A stretch of 64,000 nucleotides of DNA from Sapria himalayana (GCA_029783825.1 JAREIK010000801.1:10938391-11002390); one strand, 5' to 3'. Shown: positions 1-12,700, numbered from the stretch's first letter. Numbers and translations are program-made. Notes: generated from the sequence alone by a model not told the origin.

Positions 1-1600
1 ATTTTCATCCAAGGCAACGACAAAGTAAATGTTTTCTCCCCAAAATTCTTTAAAAAGATTTAATTGTGAAAGCATGCATCAAATTCTCTCATCAATAGTC
101 TAATTCATACCCTGGTAATACCATTTAATTGTGTCATCTTGGCTGATATATTTTTGTTTCTAATACCATGAGATATACAATAGTTATCAAATTAACTTCG
201 ATATTCTCCCATATTATCAAAAAATATGGAGATCTGTTTTTTATCGATTTCTCTCACAAATTTAGCAAAAAAATCCGTATAAACCAGAATGGCATGGTCT
301 TTAATTTTTAGTGTATATATCACACTTTTATATATCCTTAAAATAAAAGACTCTACCAAGTATTATACTCTGCATGAAACAAACATCAATATAAATAAGT
401 TTAAGAAAATTCAATTTTCTCGAGGGTTGACGATAATGAAAATGTGCTCTATGATTTTTTTCAGTCATATAATTCAAACATCAAAAGAATATCTCTGATC
501 AAATGGCAAGATATCCTTTCTAACTAAAAACTAAAGACTTTGCTCACGTAATCAAGTCTCATATTTCGAGACTAATATTATTCTTTTGATGAACAACATT
601 AATTTGATCTCTAAGCACTCTTGCCTAAATAGCATACAAAATAAAATCCTTCTTACCCCCTCATAATGATTAATATGCTCGACTAATTTACACCAGTCAT
701 CACCAAAATGACACACATGCCCTATGTCATCCAACATACCAAGGGACATCAAGGTCACAGAAATGTCCAATACATACTTAGATATCTCTCAACATCAACT
801 AATATCATTTCTATATCTGCAAAAAAATATTTCATACTCAAAATTTGTGATGTACTACTATTAATCATCTTTGCAATGTCATAATCATTATGTATATAGG
901 CAATAAAAAGTAAATATATGAAAAGATATAAAATAATACTCTTAAGTTAATAAGTCGATCATCCTCCTGAGATACTATATTAGTGAAATTATAATTACTA
1001 TCTAGGTTCAAATCATCTTCTGAGATAACCTTTACCTCCCTCTCAATGTATCTCCTCTCATGCATTGTTATTATAATCTTTTATAATGATAGCAGTCTTT
1101 TTTCATGTATTTCATCTTGTTACAAAGGTAATGCTCGACTATTGTTATGCCTTGTGACTTTACTTTGGAAGGATAAGTTGTTCAATCAATCTATGTAATA
1201 CATTAACATTAAACTCAAGGTTGTAACATGCTAAAGAAAACCACAACATTATCATAGCTATTCGAATGAAAGCTTAGCATTGGGCAAACTAGTAACTCAT
1301 CTTCCAATACAAACTTTATGGATGAAAACTGATTCAACAATCCCTTAAAAATATTGATATGTACCGACGAAGAGATTTTGTCAGATGACTTTTAGAATCA
1401 CCAAATATAATTTAAGGTCCAAATCTAGACAAAATACAATCTTGCTCTAAGAAGAGGACACACCCAAACTAATGCACATCCAAAAGAGAAGTGTAGGGAA
1501 AGCCACAAAGAAAATTTCTACAAAAATCACAGACCAAAAAACAGCAACCCAAGAAGGCACTTAATGCACCTTTTGATGAAAAAGGCAATTCTCATTTTCA
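1..1600 (-). mobile_element. Ty1/Copia retrotransposon fragment (protease to integrase)
   Basis: Read on the minus strand, this holds broken Copia pol. At 770-552 the translation contains GMLDDIGHVCHFG, which fits the end of the Copia protease and gag-pre-integrase segment. From about 560 down to 1, integrase-core similarity follows in shifted frames: LKLIYIDV, then VYTDFFAKFV, then DNMGEY at 218-201 in place of the usual SDNGGEY, then HGI. Stops and frameshifts are frequent, so it is dead. Integrase runs off the left edge, so reverse transcriptase would lie outside. The part from 865 to 1600 is probably gag-proximal but shows no diagnostic motif. Confidence 0.7.
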
Positions 1601-2301
1601 CAAGTTTGTTTTTAATTTCAAATTGTGAGATTTATTTCACATTCTTGTTCTATCACGCTCTACACCTTTAAAAAAATAAAAATATATATATATATCTATA
1701 GAAACAAAAAATAAAATAACCAAATTTTAAAAAAACATTTATTTATTATTATTAAATAACCTAAAAAAGGAACACAACCAATAAATTGATTCTACCGGAC
1801 CCAAGCAAACCTAACAATTATATTATAAATATGAGTAATTATGACATTAATCTACTTAATGATTTCTTGCTAACTCAATTTCAAATGGACTTGAAGAGGC
1901 GCGTGCATGTTCTTAGAATTAAGATAAGTTAATTTTATTGAAGGAAAATGCATCCTAGCAAAATTATGTTTTGGAAATTTTATTGAAATTTAATTTTTGG
2001 ATGACTTCATTCATTAATTAATACAAGTTGGAATCTTACAATCTCTAGTGGTTCTTGAGTTGACTCCAATAAATATAATAAAATTATGAAAACATTAGCT
2101 ATCTAATAGTCATTAGATGTTATTTTGATGTGGTATTTTATTTTGAAATTATGTTCATTATTAACTTCTTAAATAATGTGATTCAAGTTAAGTACCAGTC
2201 ATGAAATAAAAAATCTAAGACACTATTCTATACCCTTCAAGAAACAATCTCAACACCTAGAAAAATAAAATATAAATAACTATTATTAGATCTAAGACAA
2301 A
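1601..2301. other. AT-rich stretch without recognisable content
   Basis: Only short open frames and A/T runs are visible. No coding similarity, terminal repeat or tRNA-like structure was recognised. Confidence 0.5.
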
Positions 2302-2309
2302 GACTAAGT

Positions 2310-2878
2310 TAGATGTGTCAACCGGGCCGGGCCAGCTCGGACCGGCACGAGGCACGGCACGATTCAGCCGTGCCTGGGCCGGCCCGGCGCAGGAATTTCC
2401 CATGACCGGACTCGTGTCGTGCCCGACCACAGCACCAATCGTGTCGTGCCTGGCCCGGCACGGTACCGCGGCCCGTTGGTACGATACCTCGGCACAAGCT
2501 GAGAAACCTAAATTTTTTTTAAAATTAAGGTGTCGGCCAGCACGGCGACACAACGGCGCAGCCGAACATTTAATTTTAAATTAGAGCTTCGGCGAGTACC
2601 GAAGCCCTAATTTTTTTTAAATTAGAGATTCGGCGCGCGGAGGCGCGATAGCATGCAGCCGAACCCCTAGTTTTTTTTAAACTAGGGGTTCGGCCCGACC
2701 GGGCCGAACCCGGCGGATTCGTGCCACGGGCCCGTGCCAGGCTGACCTCCACAAAACCGTGTCGGGCCTGGCATGACACGGTACAATAACCGTGTCGTGC
2801 CTGGCACAACACGAAATCACGGTCTGGCCGGCTAAAAACAAGTCGGGCCAGCCCGGCACATCCCGTTTGACACCTCTA
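2310..2878. mobile_element. hAT non-autonomous element (MITE), 569 bp, perfect 8-bp TSD
   Basis: A sharply GC-rich block in AT-rich DNA. It begins TAGATGTGTCAACCGGGCC and ends GTTTGACACCTCTA, imperfect terminal inverted repeats of the hAT type. It is flanked by a perfect 8-bp target duplication, GACTAAGT, at 2302-2309 and 2879-2886. The interior is full of short GCACGG/CGTGCC words and local palindromes, as expected of subterminal transposase-binding repeats. There is no transposase. The perfect TSD makes it probably the youngest hAT insertion here. Open frames inside it are by-products of GC richness. Confidence 0.93.
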
Positions 2879-2886
2879 GACTAAGT

Positions 2887-3444
2887 ATAAAGCAATAAGT
2901 ATTATCACTCATAAGTCATAAGTTACTATAAAATATAAATTAAATACTTTTTTGCGGAGCTTAGATTTTTTAGCTCTTTTTTCTTTCTATGACAGATAAT
3001 AGTAATTCATATAATTTTCAATATATTAATTTATGAATAAACAAAACATTAGAGATTAAATATTACATTATTAGAGAAAATAAAAAATAAATTTATTTTT
3101 ACTATTATCATAGTAAAAAAAATTAGCTTGCAAATGTATTTATTAAGATATTGAGATGATGTATTCACTCATATATTTCTAATGTGGGCACTCAAAATGC
3201 TTTTTACAATTTTTATTCGATATATATATCATTTTGCACTAGTTGATATTAAATAAAAATTAATTTTTTTCACGTTTTTCCTTAAGTTTTTCCTTCGAGT
3301 TTTTCCAATAACATTGTTGTGACATAGGGATTTTTTTTTAGCGTCGCGTTTATAAATTCATCGTTGGCAATTTTTCAATTTTTGCGAAAGCGGCTGATAT
3401 AAATTCATAGTTGGCAACAGAATTCAAAGTGAACCAGACGAAAA
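2887..3444. other. AT-rich stretch without recognisable content
   Basis: No coding or structural signal was recognised. Confidence 0.5.
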
Positions 3445-3813
3445 TCAACAATATGAAGGAGAAGAATGAACAAGTGAATTATGAGAGTCATAGGCACCAT
3501 CTATAAAGAGGCGTAAACGACGGCTTAGAGAATCAACTGATTTCAACACGTCACTGAAAGTAAAACTTTGATCCCCTTCATATATTGGAGAAGATGACGA
3601 AGACTCCCCGTCTCTGCGACTTGCAATTTCACTTTCGGAATCGACACTCCCGCAACTGTGTGTGGGTGATGATGCATGCACCACTGCTATTTTCTCCGGG
3701 AATTTGGATGCTGATCTCAGAAACTCGTGTGATATGCAACAATGTTGGCGACGGCAGCTGTGTCTGTGTTCTTCACTGATTGAAACAGCTTTAGTTGTTC
3801 CGGTTTCCATCAA
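3445..3813 (-). CDS. First-exon-like fragment of an acyl-activating enzyme (AAE19/AASDH type)
   Basis: A 122-codon minus-strand frame starting with ATG at 3813. The translation carries CCISHEFLRSASKFPEKIAV followed by VHAS, a serine/acid-rich loop, then YEGDQSFTFSDVLKSVDSLS and RRLR. This layout matches the N-terminus of plant AMP-dependent acyl-activating enzymes of the aminoadipate-semialdehyde dehydrogenase-like class, where the peptide precedes the adenylation core. Only about 120 residues of an enzyme of more than 1000 are present. No adenylation motif lies to the left within the window, and the frame stops at 3445. It may be a first exon whose next exon is beyond the window, or a captured or truncated copy. 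GC content and codon use are better than the surroundings. The family call is from memory of the fold and needs a search. Confidence 0.5.
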   Translation of the reverse strand: MMETGTTKAVSISEEHRHSCRRQHCCISHEFLRSASKFPEKIAVVHASSPTHSCGSVDSESEIASRRDGESSSSSPIYEGDQSFTFSDVLKSVDSLSRRLRLFIDGAYDSHNSLVHSSPSYC

Positions 3814-4260
3814 CTGATCTGATCGAAGTCAGAAACAGGGAAAACAGCTAGCAGCAAGAAGTCGAGCGACACACCTCAGACTCGCACTTTCAAGCTGGAT
3901 GTTAGAACAAAGGTTTCACGTTTAATTTTTAACTATAATTTTTGTAACAAAATTATGTTTAATTATCTCAAATCGAAAACATTTATGTTATGAATTAAAA
4001 AAAAATTTACAATTTAGTACAATAAACACAAAATTTTAAAAAAAATAGATCAAATCATATAATAATTTTGTTTTATTATACTAAAAATCAGAAATCTGAT
4101 TTTGCCATCAATATAATACATTATCAAATTTTATAAAATAAAAAAAAATAAGTATACGTTTACTTGGCAACATGAGTTTAAGACGAATTCGAACCACAAC
4201 TTCCACATTAAATTTAATTAATTAACCATCCAATTACAATCCCATTCTATAATATTTATA
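3814..4260. other. Possible 5' flank of the acyl-activating enzyme fragment, then AT-rich DNA
   Basis: 3814-3900 is mixed-composition sequence that could be 5' UTR for the minus-strand frame. No clear TATA box is visible. Beyond 3900 the DNA is plain AT-rich. Confidence 0.3.
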
Positions 4261-4263
4261 TTT

Positions 4264-4380
4264 ATGTGTGTGTGTGTACACACACACACAAACACGAACA
4301 TATATAAATGTATATAAATATACAAATACACACACACACATAAACATGAACATATATAAATGTATATAAATATACAAATA

Positions 4381-4414
<34 letters not shown>

Positions 4415-4500
4415 AACATGAACATATATAAATGGATATAAATATACAAATACACACACACACCCATAAACATAGACGTGTGTGTGTGTGTGTTTGTGTA
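4264..4500. repeat. Compound (CA/GT)n microsatellite with a tandem AT-rich spacer unit
   Basis: Runs of GT and CA alternate with three tandem copies of an AT-rich core of about 39 bp, containing acatatataaatgtatata and atacaaatac, each separated by a CA run. The right end reverts to GT repeats, so the array is bounded by inverted GT/CA tracts able to fold back. Apparent proteins here are pure repeat translations. Confidence 0.9.
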
Positions 4501-5000
4501 TACATATATAGTACATTATTTATTTATATATTTAAATATTATAAAATAGTAGAGCAGAGTATAACACCATCTTTACTGTGAGCTCTTAGGGCATTAAAAC
4601 ACCATCTAATAACAAAAACATTACACAATAATCACATAATGACAAAACAACTTATGCATGTATAATGTTATTTATTTGATAAATTAAGCTAAACATGTAA
4701 GTTTTTTAATATATTGAAAAAAATTAAAATAAACAACATAATGATCTATTATTTATGAACTCATGAGAATTTTAGAAATAGCAACTTGAAAATAATTTAT
4801 AAACATTAACATCCAAAAATAATTTATAATCAAATCACTAATTATTACCAAGATCAATAAAACTTTTCTATGCATAAATATGTATGCCATGTATGAACGT
4901 ATACACAAAATTTATAATTACAGATAAATTCATGCCAAAGCCAAGTTTCACTGCCATTCACATGACGTCAATGTTGTGTGTGTGCATTCACATGATGTCA

Positions 5001-5001
<1 letters not shown>

Positions 5002-5064
<63 letters not shown>
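5002..5064. repeat. (CA)n(TA)n microsatellite
   Basis: About 20 CA dinucleotides run straight into about 11 TA dinucleotides. The gtgtgtgtgcattcacatgatgtcaa context upstream is also dinucleotide-biased. Confidence 0.95.
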
Positions 5065-5183
5065 GTTTTCTTTGTGAAAAATATTGACAAACATTTTTTT
5101 ATAAGCAAGTTTATAAACAGAAAAACTGCAACAAGAACAAGATAAATATCAAACCAAAAAAAAAATCAGCCAAACCAATATAT

Positions 5184-5232
5184 GGGTGGGTGTGTGTGTG
5201 TGTGTGTGTTGTGTGTGTGTGCGTGTGTGTGC
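5184..5232. repeat. (GT)n microsatellite
   Basis: An interrupted run of GT dinucleotides with one TT and one GC interruption. Confidence 0.9.
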
Positions 5233-5511
5233 TAATGTATGAACGTATATGTAAGTATACATGTGTATTTGTCAATAAAGGTGGAAAAAAGAATCAGAAA
5301 GAAATATAACAGAACTATGCCAGAACATTGTTGATCTATGCCAGAATTGTTGCTTCGTCCAAAGCCTGCCAAAAAGACACGATGCAATTCATCTACGCTA
5401 GAACATTTAAGGCAATAATATTTCAATGAAGCCTGGGTCCAACCCTAGCCAAAATAGGCTTCATAAAATTACTCAAGGCTTCAATCTAATTACAATTTCT
5501 AAAACTTCATT

Positions 5512-5513
<2 letters not shown>

Positions 5514-5558
<45 letters not shown>

Positions 5559-5690
5559 CTGTCTGTCTGTGCTTGTGTCTGTGACTGTATCTCTATGTGT
5601 TTGTGTGTGTGTGTTTATGCCTCTATCTGTGTGTGTGTGTGTGTGTAACCAATTTGGGGCCTATGTGTGTGTATGTGTGCAACCGCTTGA
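5514..5690. repeat. (GT)n microsatellite with degenerate continuation
   Basis: A long GT run at 5514-5557 decays into GT-rich sequence with interspersed ctgt and ctct words to about 5690. Confidence 0.9.
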
Positions 5691-5800
5691 CACCTTGGGG
5701 TTATGATCTGTGAGAATAGAAAGAAATTGGTACAGGATACCCATAATCCAACTCTTTTATTATTATCATATTCATCATCCTCATTAATTAAGACTTATCA

Positions 5801-6345
5801 TGAGGTGACGAGTGGGCCGGATGAGCCGGGCACGGAATGAGGCACATGCCGACTGAGGCATGCCTGACCCGGCATGGCACGGTCCAAAACCGTGCCTAGT
5901 CTTGAGTCGCACCGGCTCCAGGTACGGCTCGTGGCGGGCTGGACCAGAGACGGTCATGCCTCGTGCTGGACTAAGAACGACCCAAATACCTAGACCATTG
6001 GCATGGTCCACCAGCATGGTGACCATGACCCAGGACCGGGAATGGGTCACACATGTCACAGAACACTGGGTTAACTGAATTTGTGTGACCATCCACGGCC
6101 AGACTCAATTTAAAAAAAAAAAATTATTTTCAATTCTTTATTTATACGTATCCATCACGTCCATATGGTGAGTTTTTTTTTTATGAAGTTAGCACGAGAC
6201 ATGACCCGGCACGACCCAAGATGACCGGACACGTTGGGCATGAATCTACTCGAAATCATGCCGTGCTCGACCGGGCAGACAATCAGTCGTGTCGTTCCAA
6301 GCACGGCATCACTTCCAGGTTCCATGTCGAGTCATCACAATAATA
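5801..6345. mobile_element. Degraded hAT-type non-autonomous element
   Basis: GC-rich block rich in GCACGG/CCGGCA words like the intact hAT MITEs. The left side reads TGAGGTGACGAGTGGGCCGG. The right side, reversed, reads TGTGATGACTCGACATGG, so weak terminal inverted symmetry remains. I see no 8-bp target duplication. An AT-rich insertion at about 6105-6180 splits the block. Borders are approximate. Confidence 0.6.
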
Positions 6346-6733
6346 CTGTCAAACTAATATATAAAAAGCTAGAATATAAAACTTAAAAAAAAATTGAGTT
6401 AAAACAACTTTGAGATACTCATAAAGATATAAGCTAGATAATGTGTACGCAACATGACCAAGCGTAGTATAAACAGAGTGAAAGGCAGAGTCTCACAATA
6501 AGCCAAAAGATAAGGTAGCTAAATAAATAAGAGTAATCTGACATGATTCTTAAGATCAAATATGATCAGTGCTAAATAAAATCCATTAAATCGTGCTACA
6601 TGAGACTACTTTAGGTCATAAAATATTATCTTTAATCTGTACATCATACTTATGCTTTCAGGAATAAAGAATCCTGAAAACCGATGCATGAATACTTTTT
6701 TCTCAAATTTATTATAAAAAAATACATTCCTTA
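6346..6733. other. AT-rich stretch without recognisable content
   Basis: No coding similarity or repeat structure recognised. Confidence 0.5.
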
Positions 6734-6761
6734 TAAAGGTGTCAAATGGGTAGGGATGGCT

Positions 6762-7617
6762 TAGAGGTGTCAAACGGCCCGGCCTATTTTTTTTGAGCAC
6801 GAGCGTGCCTTCGTGCCGGGCCAGACACGGCACGGTTACTGTACCGTGTAGTGCCCGGCCCGGCATAGTTTAAAAAAGCCGGGTCTGGCACGGCCCGCAG
6901 GCACGGAGGGTCGTGCCGTGCCATGCCGGCCTGCTTGGGCCTAGCCTGGCCGTACGGGCCAGAAAAAACAAATTTTTTTAATTTTTTTTTATTTTATTTA
7001 TATAAATTATTAAAATATATATATAATTTTAGATAATGTATAATATTATATATTATAATATGAAAAATGTTAAAATTTATTAAAATAACAAAGTTTAACA
7101 TTGTTTTTAATGTAATATAAATTAGTTTAAATTTTATTAGAATTATATAATAAAGTTATAAATTTTAAATGAAAAATTAAAACAAAAAAATAAATAAATC
7201 AATACATTTTGTTAATAAAAATAAAAATTAAAAAAAAAACATAAGCAACTCAAATGAAAAATAACCAATCAGTCATTTGAGACCGAAAGTCCGAACCAAA
7301 CAAATTACAGTTTCAACACAACGTACAAACAAAGCGTACAATCAATAAAAAAAACATCAAAATCAAAAAATAGTAGATCATCATCAATCGTCAATCGGCA
7401 TATCATGAGCATCATCAGCCGCAACATCAAGATCAGTATCATATGGATCATCATCATCAGCAATCAACTCCTCCGCCATCGTAGTGGATGCGGCTGTAGT
7501 CCGTATCCCAGTCCTAGCTCCAACACGATCATGGATGCTAAACCTCGAATCCTTCCAATCCTTCAAACAAGCCAATGCCTCAACAATATGTGAACGTAAT
7601 CTTGATCTCCTATCCGA
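6762..7617. repeat. Left arm of long inverted repeat (partner 8923-9728)
   Basis: The reverse complement aligns with 8923-9728 over its length: the same TCGTCAATCGGCATATCATG stretch, the same GTACAATCAATAAAA and CAAACAAATTACAGTTTC words, and matching hAT terminal zones. Similarity stops at TATCCGA (7611-7617), opposite 8923-8929. Several small indels separate the arms, so it is not recent. Confidence 0.9.
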
Positions 7618-7641
7618 GGAGTCAGTCCGTGACATATAGTG

Positions 7642-9159
7642 GAGTGGTGTCCGTGACGTTCGATATCTGGATAAGTCACAATGAATCATCTTATGCATGT
7701 CTCACCAGTCACTATGTAAATTCTAACTGGACTATGAATAAAAAAAAATTAGGATTGTCTGAGATTCTTCATCCTCATGATGGCCCAGCCATTTTTGAGT
7801 GTATGATGAAAATCTTAAGGAAATATAAAATTCAAAATAAAATTTTTAGTGTCACATTCGATAACGCATCTAATAATGGAGTAGAAATTAACATGTTTTT
7901 TAGGAATATTAGAGACGCACCATTCGGAGAGATCTTTCATGTCAGATGCATGTGTCACGTGATTAACCTGATTATTCAAGCGGGTATGAAGGTGTGTTCC
8001 CCCGCGTTGGATAATATACGTAATGCACTAAAATATATTTGCACTCCTCGCAGACAACAAGAGTTTGGTAGTCTCTGTTTGTCTGTGAATCTTAAGAAGA
8101 AGAAATTTCAATCAGATGTGAGACATTGTTGGAATTACACGTACCTGATGTTAGAATTATGTGTTGGATACGAACACGTGATATCCGACTACGTCAATAA
8201 TAATAGTGGCGAACTTATTATTGACGACACTTACTGGGCTTCAGAAATTTCATTTATGAAATTCCTGAAAATTTTTTATGACAGGACGAACATGTGTTCG
8301 TTGGTTTATATGTCAACAACTTGCATTGCACTCCGGTGCATATGCAACATTAGTAGCATGTTTAGAAAGTATCGAGCTGACCCGACACTTAGCCATATGT
8401 TTGCAGAGATGGAAATCAAGTACTTGAAGTAATGATCCACCGTTCCATCTCTTTATTGTCTTGCTGCATGCATGGACCCTAGGGTTAAGGTGGAATGGGT
8501 AGAAAACACCATGACCTACATTTCCTCGTGCATGAACCTGGAAGAGCCACCTGAAGGATTCATTCACGAAAAGTTGACTGACATATTCACATATTACGAT
8601 ACTAAGTATGATAGTGGTGGTGGTGAGATTGTGATTACGGATATTGATACCTTGTTCGGAGATGACGATTTTTCCATTCAGCTAGCAATGGAGAAACGTA
8701 GGGGTGAACCATCACATAGGAGCGAGCTTTCTCGGTACTTAGATAGTGATTAATGCTCAATCCTATCACATTCTGATACTAAGAATCTTGATATATTACA
8801 GTGGATGAAAATCATATGAGTCCACCTTTCCCGTGCTATTGAGGATGGCACGGGATCTACTGACTCCTCCGGTGTCAAGCGTAGCATCGCAGTCTGTTTT
8901 TTCTGTTGCAGTGAACGTGATTTCGGATAGGAGATCGAGATTACGTCCAGATATTATTGAGGTCTTGACTTGTTTGAAGAATTGGGAGGATTCGAGGTTT
9001 AACATTCATAATCGTGATGGAGCTGTGACTGGGACAGAGACTGTAGCCGCATTCACTGCGATAGCGGAGGAGTTGATTGTTGATGATGATGATCCATATG
9101 ATACTGATCTTGATGTTGTGGCTGTTGATGCTCATGATATGCCGATTGACGATTTATGA
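7642..9159 (+). pseudogene. hAT transposase pseudogene (catalytic core to dimerisation domain)
   Basis: The first open part (to 8432) has VSVTFDIW with the first catalytic Asp, FDNASNNG with the second, and the conserved CMCHVINLI (C-x2-H). The frame stops at 8432. A second part (8472-8753) has DPRVKVEWVE and SELSRYLDSD. A third, in other frames from about 8777, has DTKNLDILQW, then MARDLLTPPVSSVASQSVFS (8845-8904) and RRSRLRPDIIEVLTCLKNWE, the hAT C-terminal dimerisation domain, followed by an acidic tail ending at 9159. In-frame stops at 8432 and 8753 plus frame changes make it inactive. The N-terminal BED finger and linker are missing, replaced by the inverted arm. The duplicated C-terminus reads on the minus strand at 7640-7384. 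Confidence 0.92.
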
Positions 9160-9728
9160 TGATCTACTATTTTTTTGATTTCGAAGTTTGATTTTTTATT
9201 GATTGTACGCTTTATTTATACGTTATGTTGAAACTGTAATTTGTTTGGTTCGGACCTTCAACATCAAATGGTTGATTGGTCATTTTTCATTTGAGTTGCT
9301 TATAGTTTTTTTTAATTTTTATTTTTTTTTAACAAAATGTATTGATTTATTTATTTTTTTGTTTTAATTTTTCATTTAAAAATTTATCACTATATTATAT
9401 AATTCTACTAAATTTTAAATTAATTTTATATTACATTATTAAAAAAATGTAAAACTTTGTTATTATAATAAATTTTAATATTTTTCATATTATAAATATA
9501 TAATATTATACAATATCTAAATTTTATATATAATTTAATAATTTATATAAATAAAATAAAATTTTTTTATTGGCCCGTACGGCCAGGCCAGGCCCGGCTT
9601 TTTTAAACCGTGCCGGGCAAGGCAGGGCACGGTACGGTAACCGTGTCGTGCCTGGCCAGGCACGAAGGCACGCTCGTGCCCAAAAAAAACTGGTCGGCCG
9701 GCCCGGCCCGGCCCGTTAGACACCTTTA

Positions 9729-12700
9729 AATAAAAATGTACTTGAATACAAATGCAGCCCCTTTATGCCCGGAAAGAAAACCCAAATAAAACAAGTACAG
9801 TCAAAAATCTTAGGTAACAGATAAAAGAGTATGTCAGGTATACATGCTAGAATGGGATACAACCTAAAAAAAAGATAACATTTGATTGATTAGAAAAATT
9901 GTAATTAGAATCATTTCTCCATAAAAATATGTAGGCGCACTACTTTAAAGTAAGAGTATCCTGATCATTTCAGTTATATGTTGATTGTTCTTCTCGGCTA
10001 TCTCAATCTATACATGAATACTAACACATAAGATATCTGAACAACCATCTCGTACCCTTTGAAAAAATAATAAAACTAATAAAAAATATCTTAATATATT
10101 ATAATATATTATCACTTTTTAATATCTTAATATCATACCCAAATTAAATTAATATCATACAAAATTAAAAAAAAAATAGATATTTCCTTAAACATCATCA
10201 CCATGCAAATCAAATATAATTATTATGTAAATCAAGTATAATTACCAACACATATAATAAATATAATCACTAACACATATAATCGAGTACAATCACATCC
10301 AAACTGACTCTTGTATTACAAATCCAATAATCTAACTAATAAGTACAAGTAATAAATTTAAAAAATTAATATGACTCGTTCTCCTACTATGTATACAATG
10401 AGCTAAAGCTCTTTGCATCTACCTATTGATGTCCTGTCCATTTATTAATATTCATGCCAATAGTATATCACTAATGAATTAATAGCAGCCAAACTCCTAA
10501 ATAAACTCTTATGGGTGAGAAAAATACATATAATCTACCTCATTGAATCCAACTTACAGAATATAACATCATAACCTAGGTACTTAAAATAAATAACATA
10601 AAATAAATTATAATTAAACTTTGAAACAATAATAACTTATATAAAGAAAGTGTTGGAGTTTATAGTGGTATGCATTTTAATCCTTAACTTTTTAATTATT
10701 ATTGTATATTCCATGGGAGCACCTAATATTTGAGATGCTCCAATCTAGTGGGCCACCATATAAGAGCATTATACATTATTTTTTATTGAGATTATTGAGT
10801 TTAATTTATTTATCTTAAAGATTTATATGATATGAAATAATTTGTCATTAACGATAATAATATTCACGGAACAAGAAAAAAAAATTATTAATATAAAAAT
10901 ATTATGAGTAACATGAGTACTAGCTCATAAATCAATAATCTAATAGTCTGAAAAATGAGTATAAATAATATAATTAATAAAATCTAAAAAATATAAGTAT
11001 CTGCAACTGACATAAAAAAAGTTTAGTATGCTCCTTTATAATGTCATGATGGATCAACTCTGGTATGACTTATTCTCTTACAGAGTATACACTAAAGACT
11101 CTTGCATCTATCTACTAATGAGTAGTAACAATTCGAACCCCCAGAAATTGGCATCAAGAAAATAAAAATTATGTCATAAATTAAAATTAAGATTTTCTTA
11201 ATTTGAAATCCTAATATTAATTTATCCCCACATATCACATAGGGGTTTTTGAATCACAAATTTAAGAAAAATAATATCATCCCCAAAAGATGACATAAAT
11301 ATTTTATCAGAAACTAATAAGTTTTAGTTAATATTACCATTATCTTTTTGGAGCATGAGTTATTTTTTAATAAGCACAGAATGTGTACGGGTCTAGTCTA
11401 AAAGTAATAATTGAAAATGTTACATCTCATTACTACTTAGTTGTTCTACTTAGACCTCCAACTAGAAGAGAATAACGCATCCATTATAATTGAATTTGTT
11501 TGTTCAAATTATGACGACACTTAAATGAAATCATCAAAAATTCAAATAAGATATAGATCATGTTGACACAGGAGAGAGCTAGGTTTTCAAGAAAAGAACA
11601 ACTCCCTTAAGTCAAGTTTGAACAACATAGTAACTCATGAGCCTATTCTAGTTCAAACTCATGATTAGCTGAAGACTACGAGACAAGACCAACTGGGCCA
11701 TAGAGATTATACAAGGAAGACATGGGGATTACACAAAATGCACATGCAAGATAAGAGCTTATCGAAGAGCCAAAAAATCTCGCAATTGACCTCTCTGATC
11801 TTGATTTTATGATCGCTCTCCGAAAAGAACAAAATAGTTATACCTCGTACCCATCTCACAAGTATTGTTTTATAAGTATCCTTTTCCTTATTATATTTTT
11901 ACTACTTTTCTTGATGAAACTAAAAAATGTAAGTCTACTTCTCTGAGGCATTATTTCACTTAGGATGAAAAACCATATTAAAAGAGATAAATATCATTCA
12001 CTCTCATGAAACAAGTTAATTAATACCACAACTTAGAAGAAATTTGTCATTAGTTGTGGGTGAATGTTTTCACTGGGAAGACATATCTAGTTGAAAGATA
12101 GATCACCTTAAAATGAGTCTTGTAGAAAGGAATTACTCAGACATTTGATATAAATATACGTTATACTACCTCCGTGATATGGAAAAAAGTTCACCTCAAC
12201 TCAAGCTCACCTCAACGCAAGCTAACCTCAATTCACACCCAGCCTCCCTTTCGAGTGACACTCCTCCAAGTCCTCTCTCTACCAACTAAGCACCTAATGA
12301 CATTGATGTAATGTGAGTAAATTTGCTACAAATTTGAATAGTAATGAAAGTAAATACTTGGTAGCAACCAAATATCAATCTTCGAGTGCAAGGAGATAAA
12401 TAATCCTTGTCCATTATTTTTAGAACAAATAGTAGCATTTAAAGAGTAAACTAATTATTTACAAGTGTAAATAATTTTACACGTAATAAGCAGACTCATC
12501 ATGATTTGTCAATCTAGCAACCAATGACGAGATAATACTTATGTGTAAATGACAAGAGTTAGAAGTACAAAGAAAAGCTTCCGAATTCAAGGCCAATGGT
12601 TAACACAACCAATGACGAGATTATATGTAGCATAAAATAAAAAAAACAACAAAAAACTATAATTGCATATAACAACAATCCTGATTACATTATAGCATAA

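Larger units (their letters stand above)
6734..9728 (+). mobile_element. hAT element with giant inverted arms and a broken transposase
   Basis: The right end is GTTAGACACCTTTA. On the left there are two successive hAT ends 28 bp apart: TAAAGGTGTCAAATGGG at 6734 and TAGAGGTGTCAAACGG at 6762. The outer left end is an exact 10-bp inverted match to the right end. From about 6762 to 7617 the sequence is the inverted copy of 8923-9728, including the last 80 or so transposase codons, the 3' noncoding part and the GC-rich subterminal zone. It is therefore a palindromic element with the 3' half of one copy duplicated in inverse orientation on the left. No 8-bp TSD could be matched (ATTCCTTA left, AATAAAAA right). 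Confidence 0.85.

Noticed and set aside
2257..2859. Several 60-98-codon frames on both strands
   Set aside because: They lie in the GC-rich hAT MITE and are composition artefacts. The same holds at 5784-6092, 36947-37659, 42950-43400 and 61598-62126.
3490..3515. LFIDG/gtgcct at the end of the acyl-activating frame resembling the AIR9 exon a end
   Set aside because: Similarity is limited to a few codons. The rest of the peptide is unrelated to AIR9.
4218..4516. Overlapping 79-95-codon Cys/Val/Tyr-rich frames
   Set aside because: They are translations of the CA/GT microsatellite.
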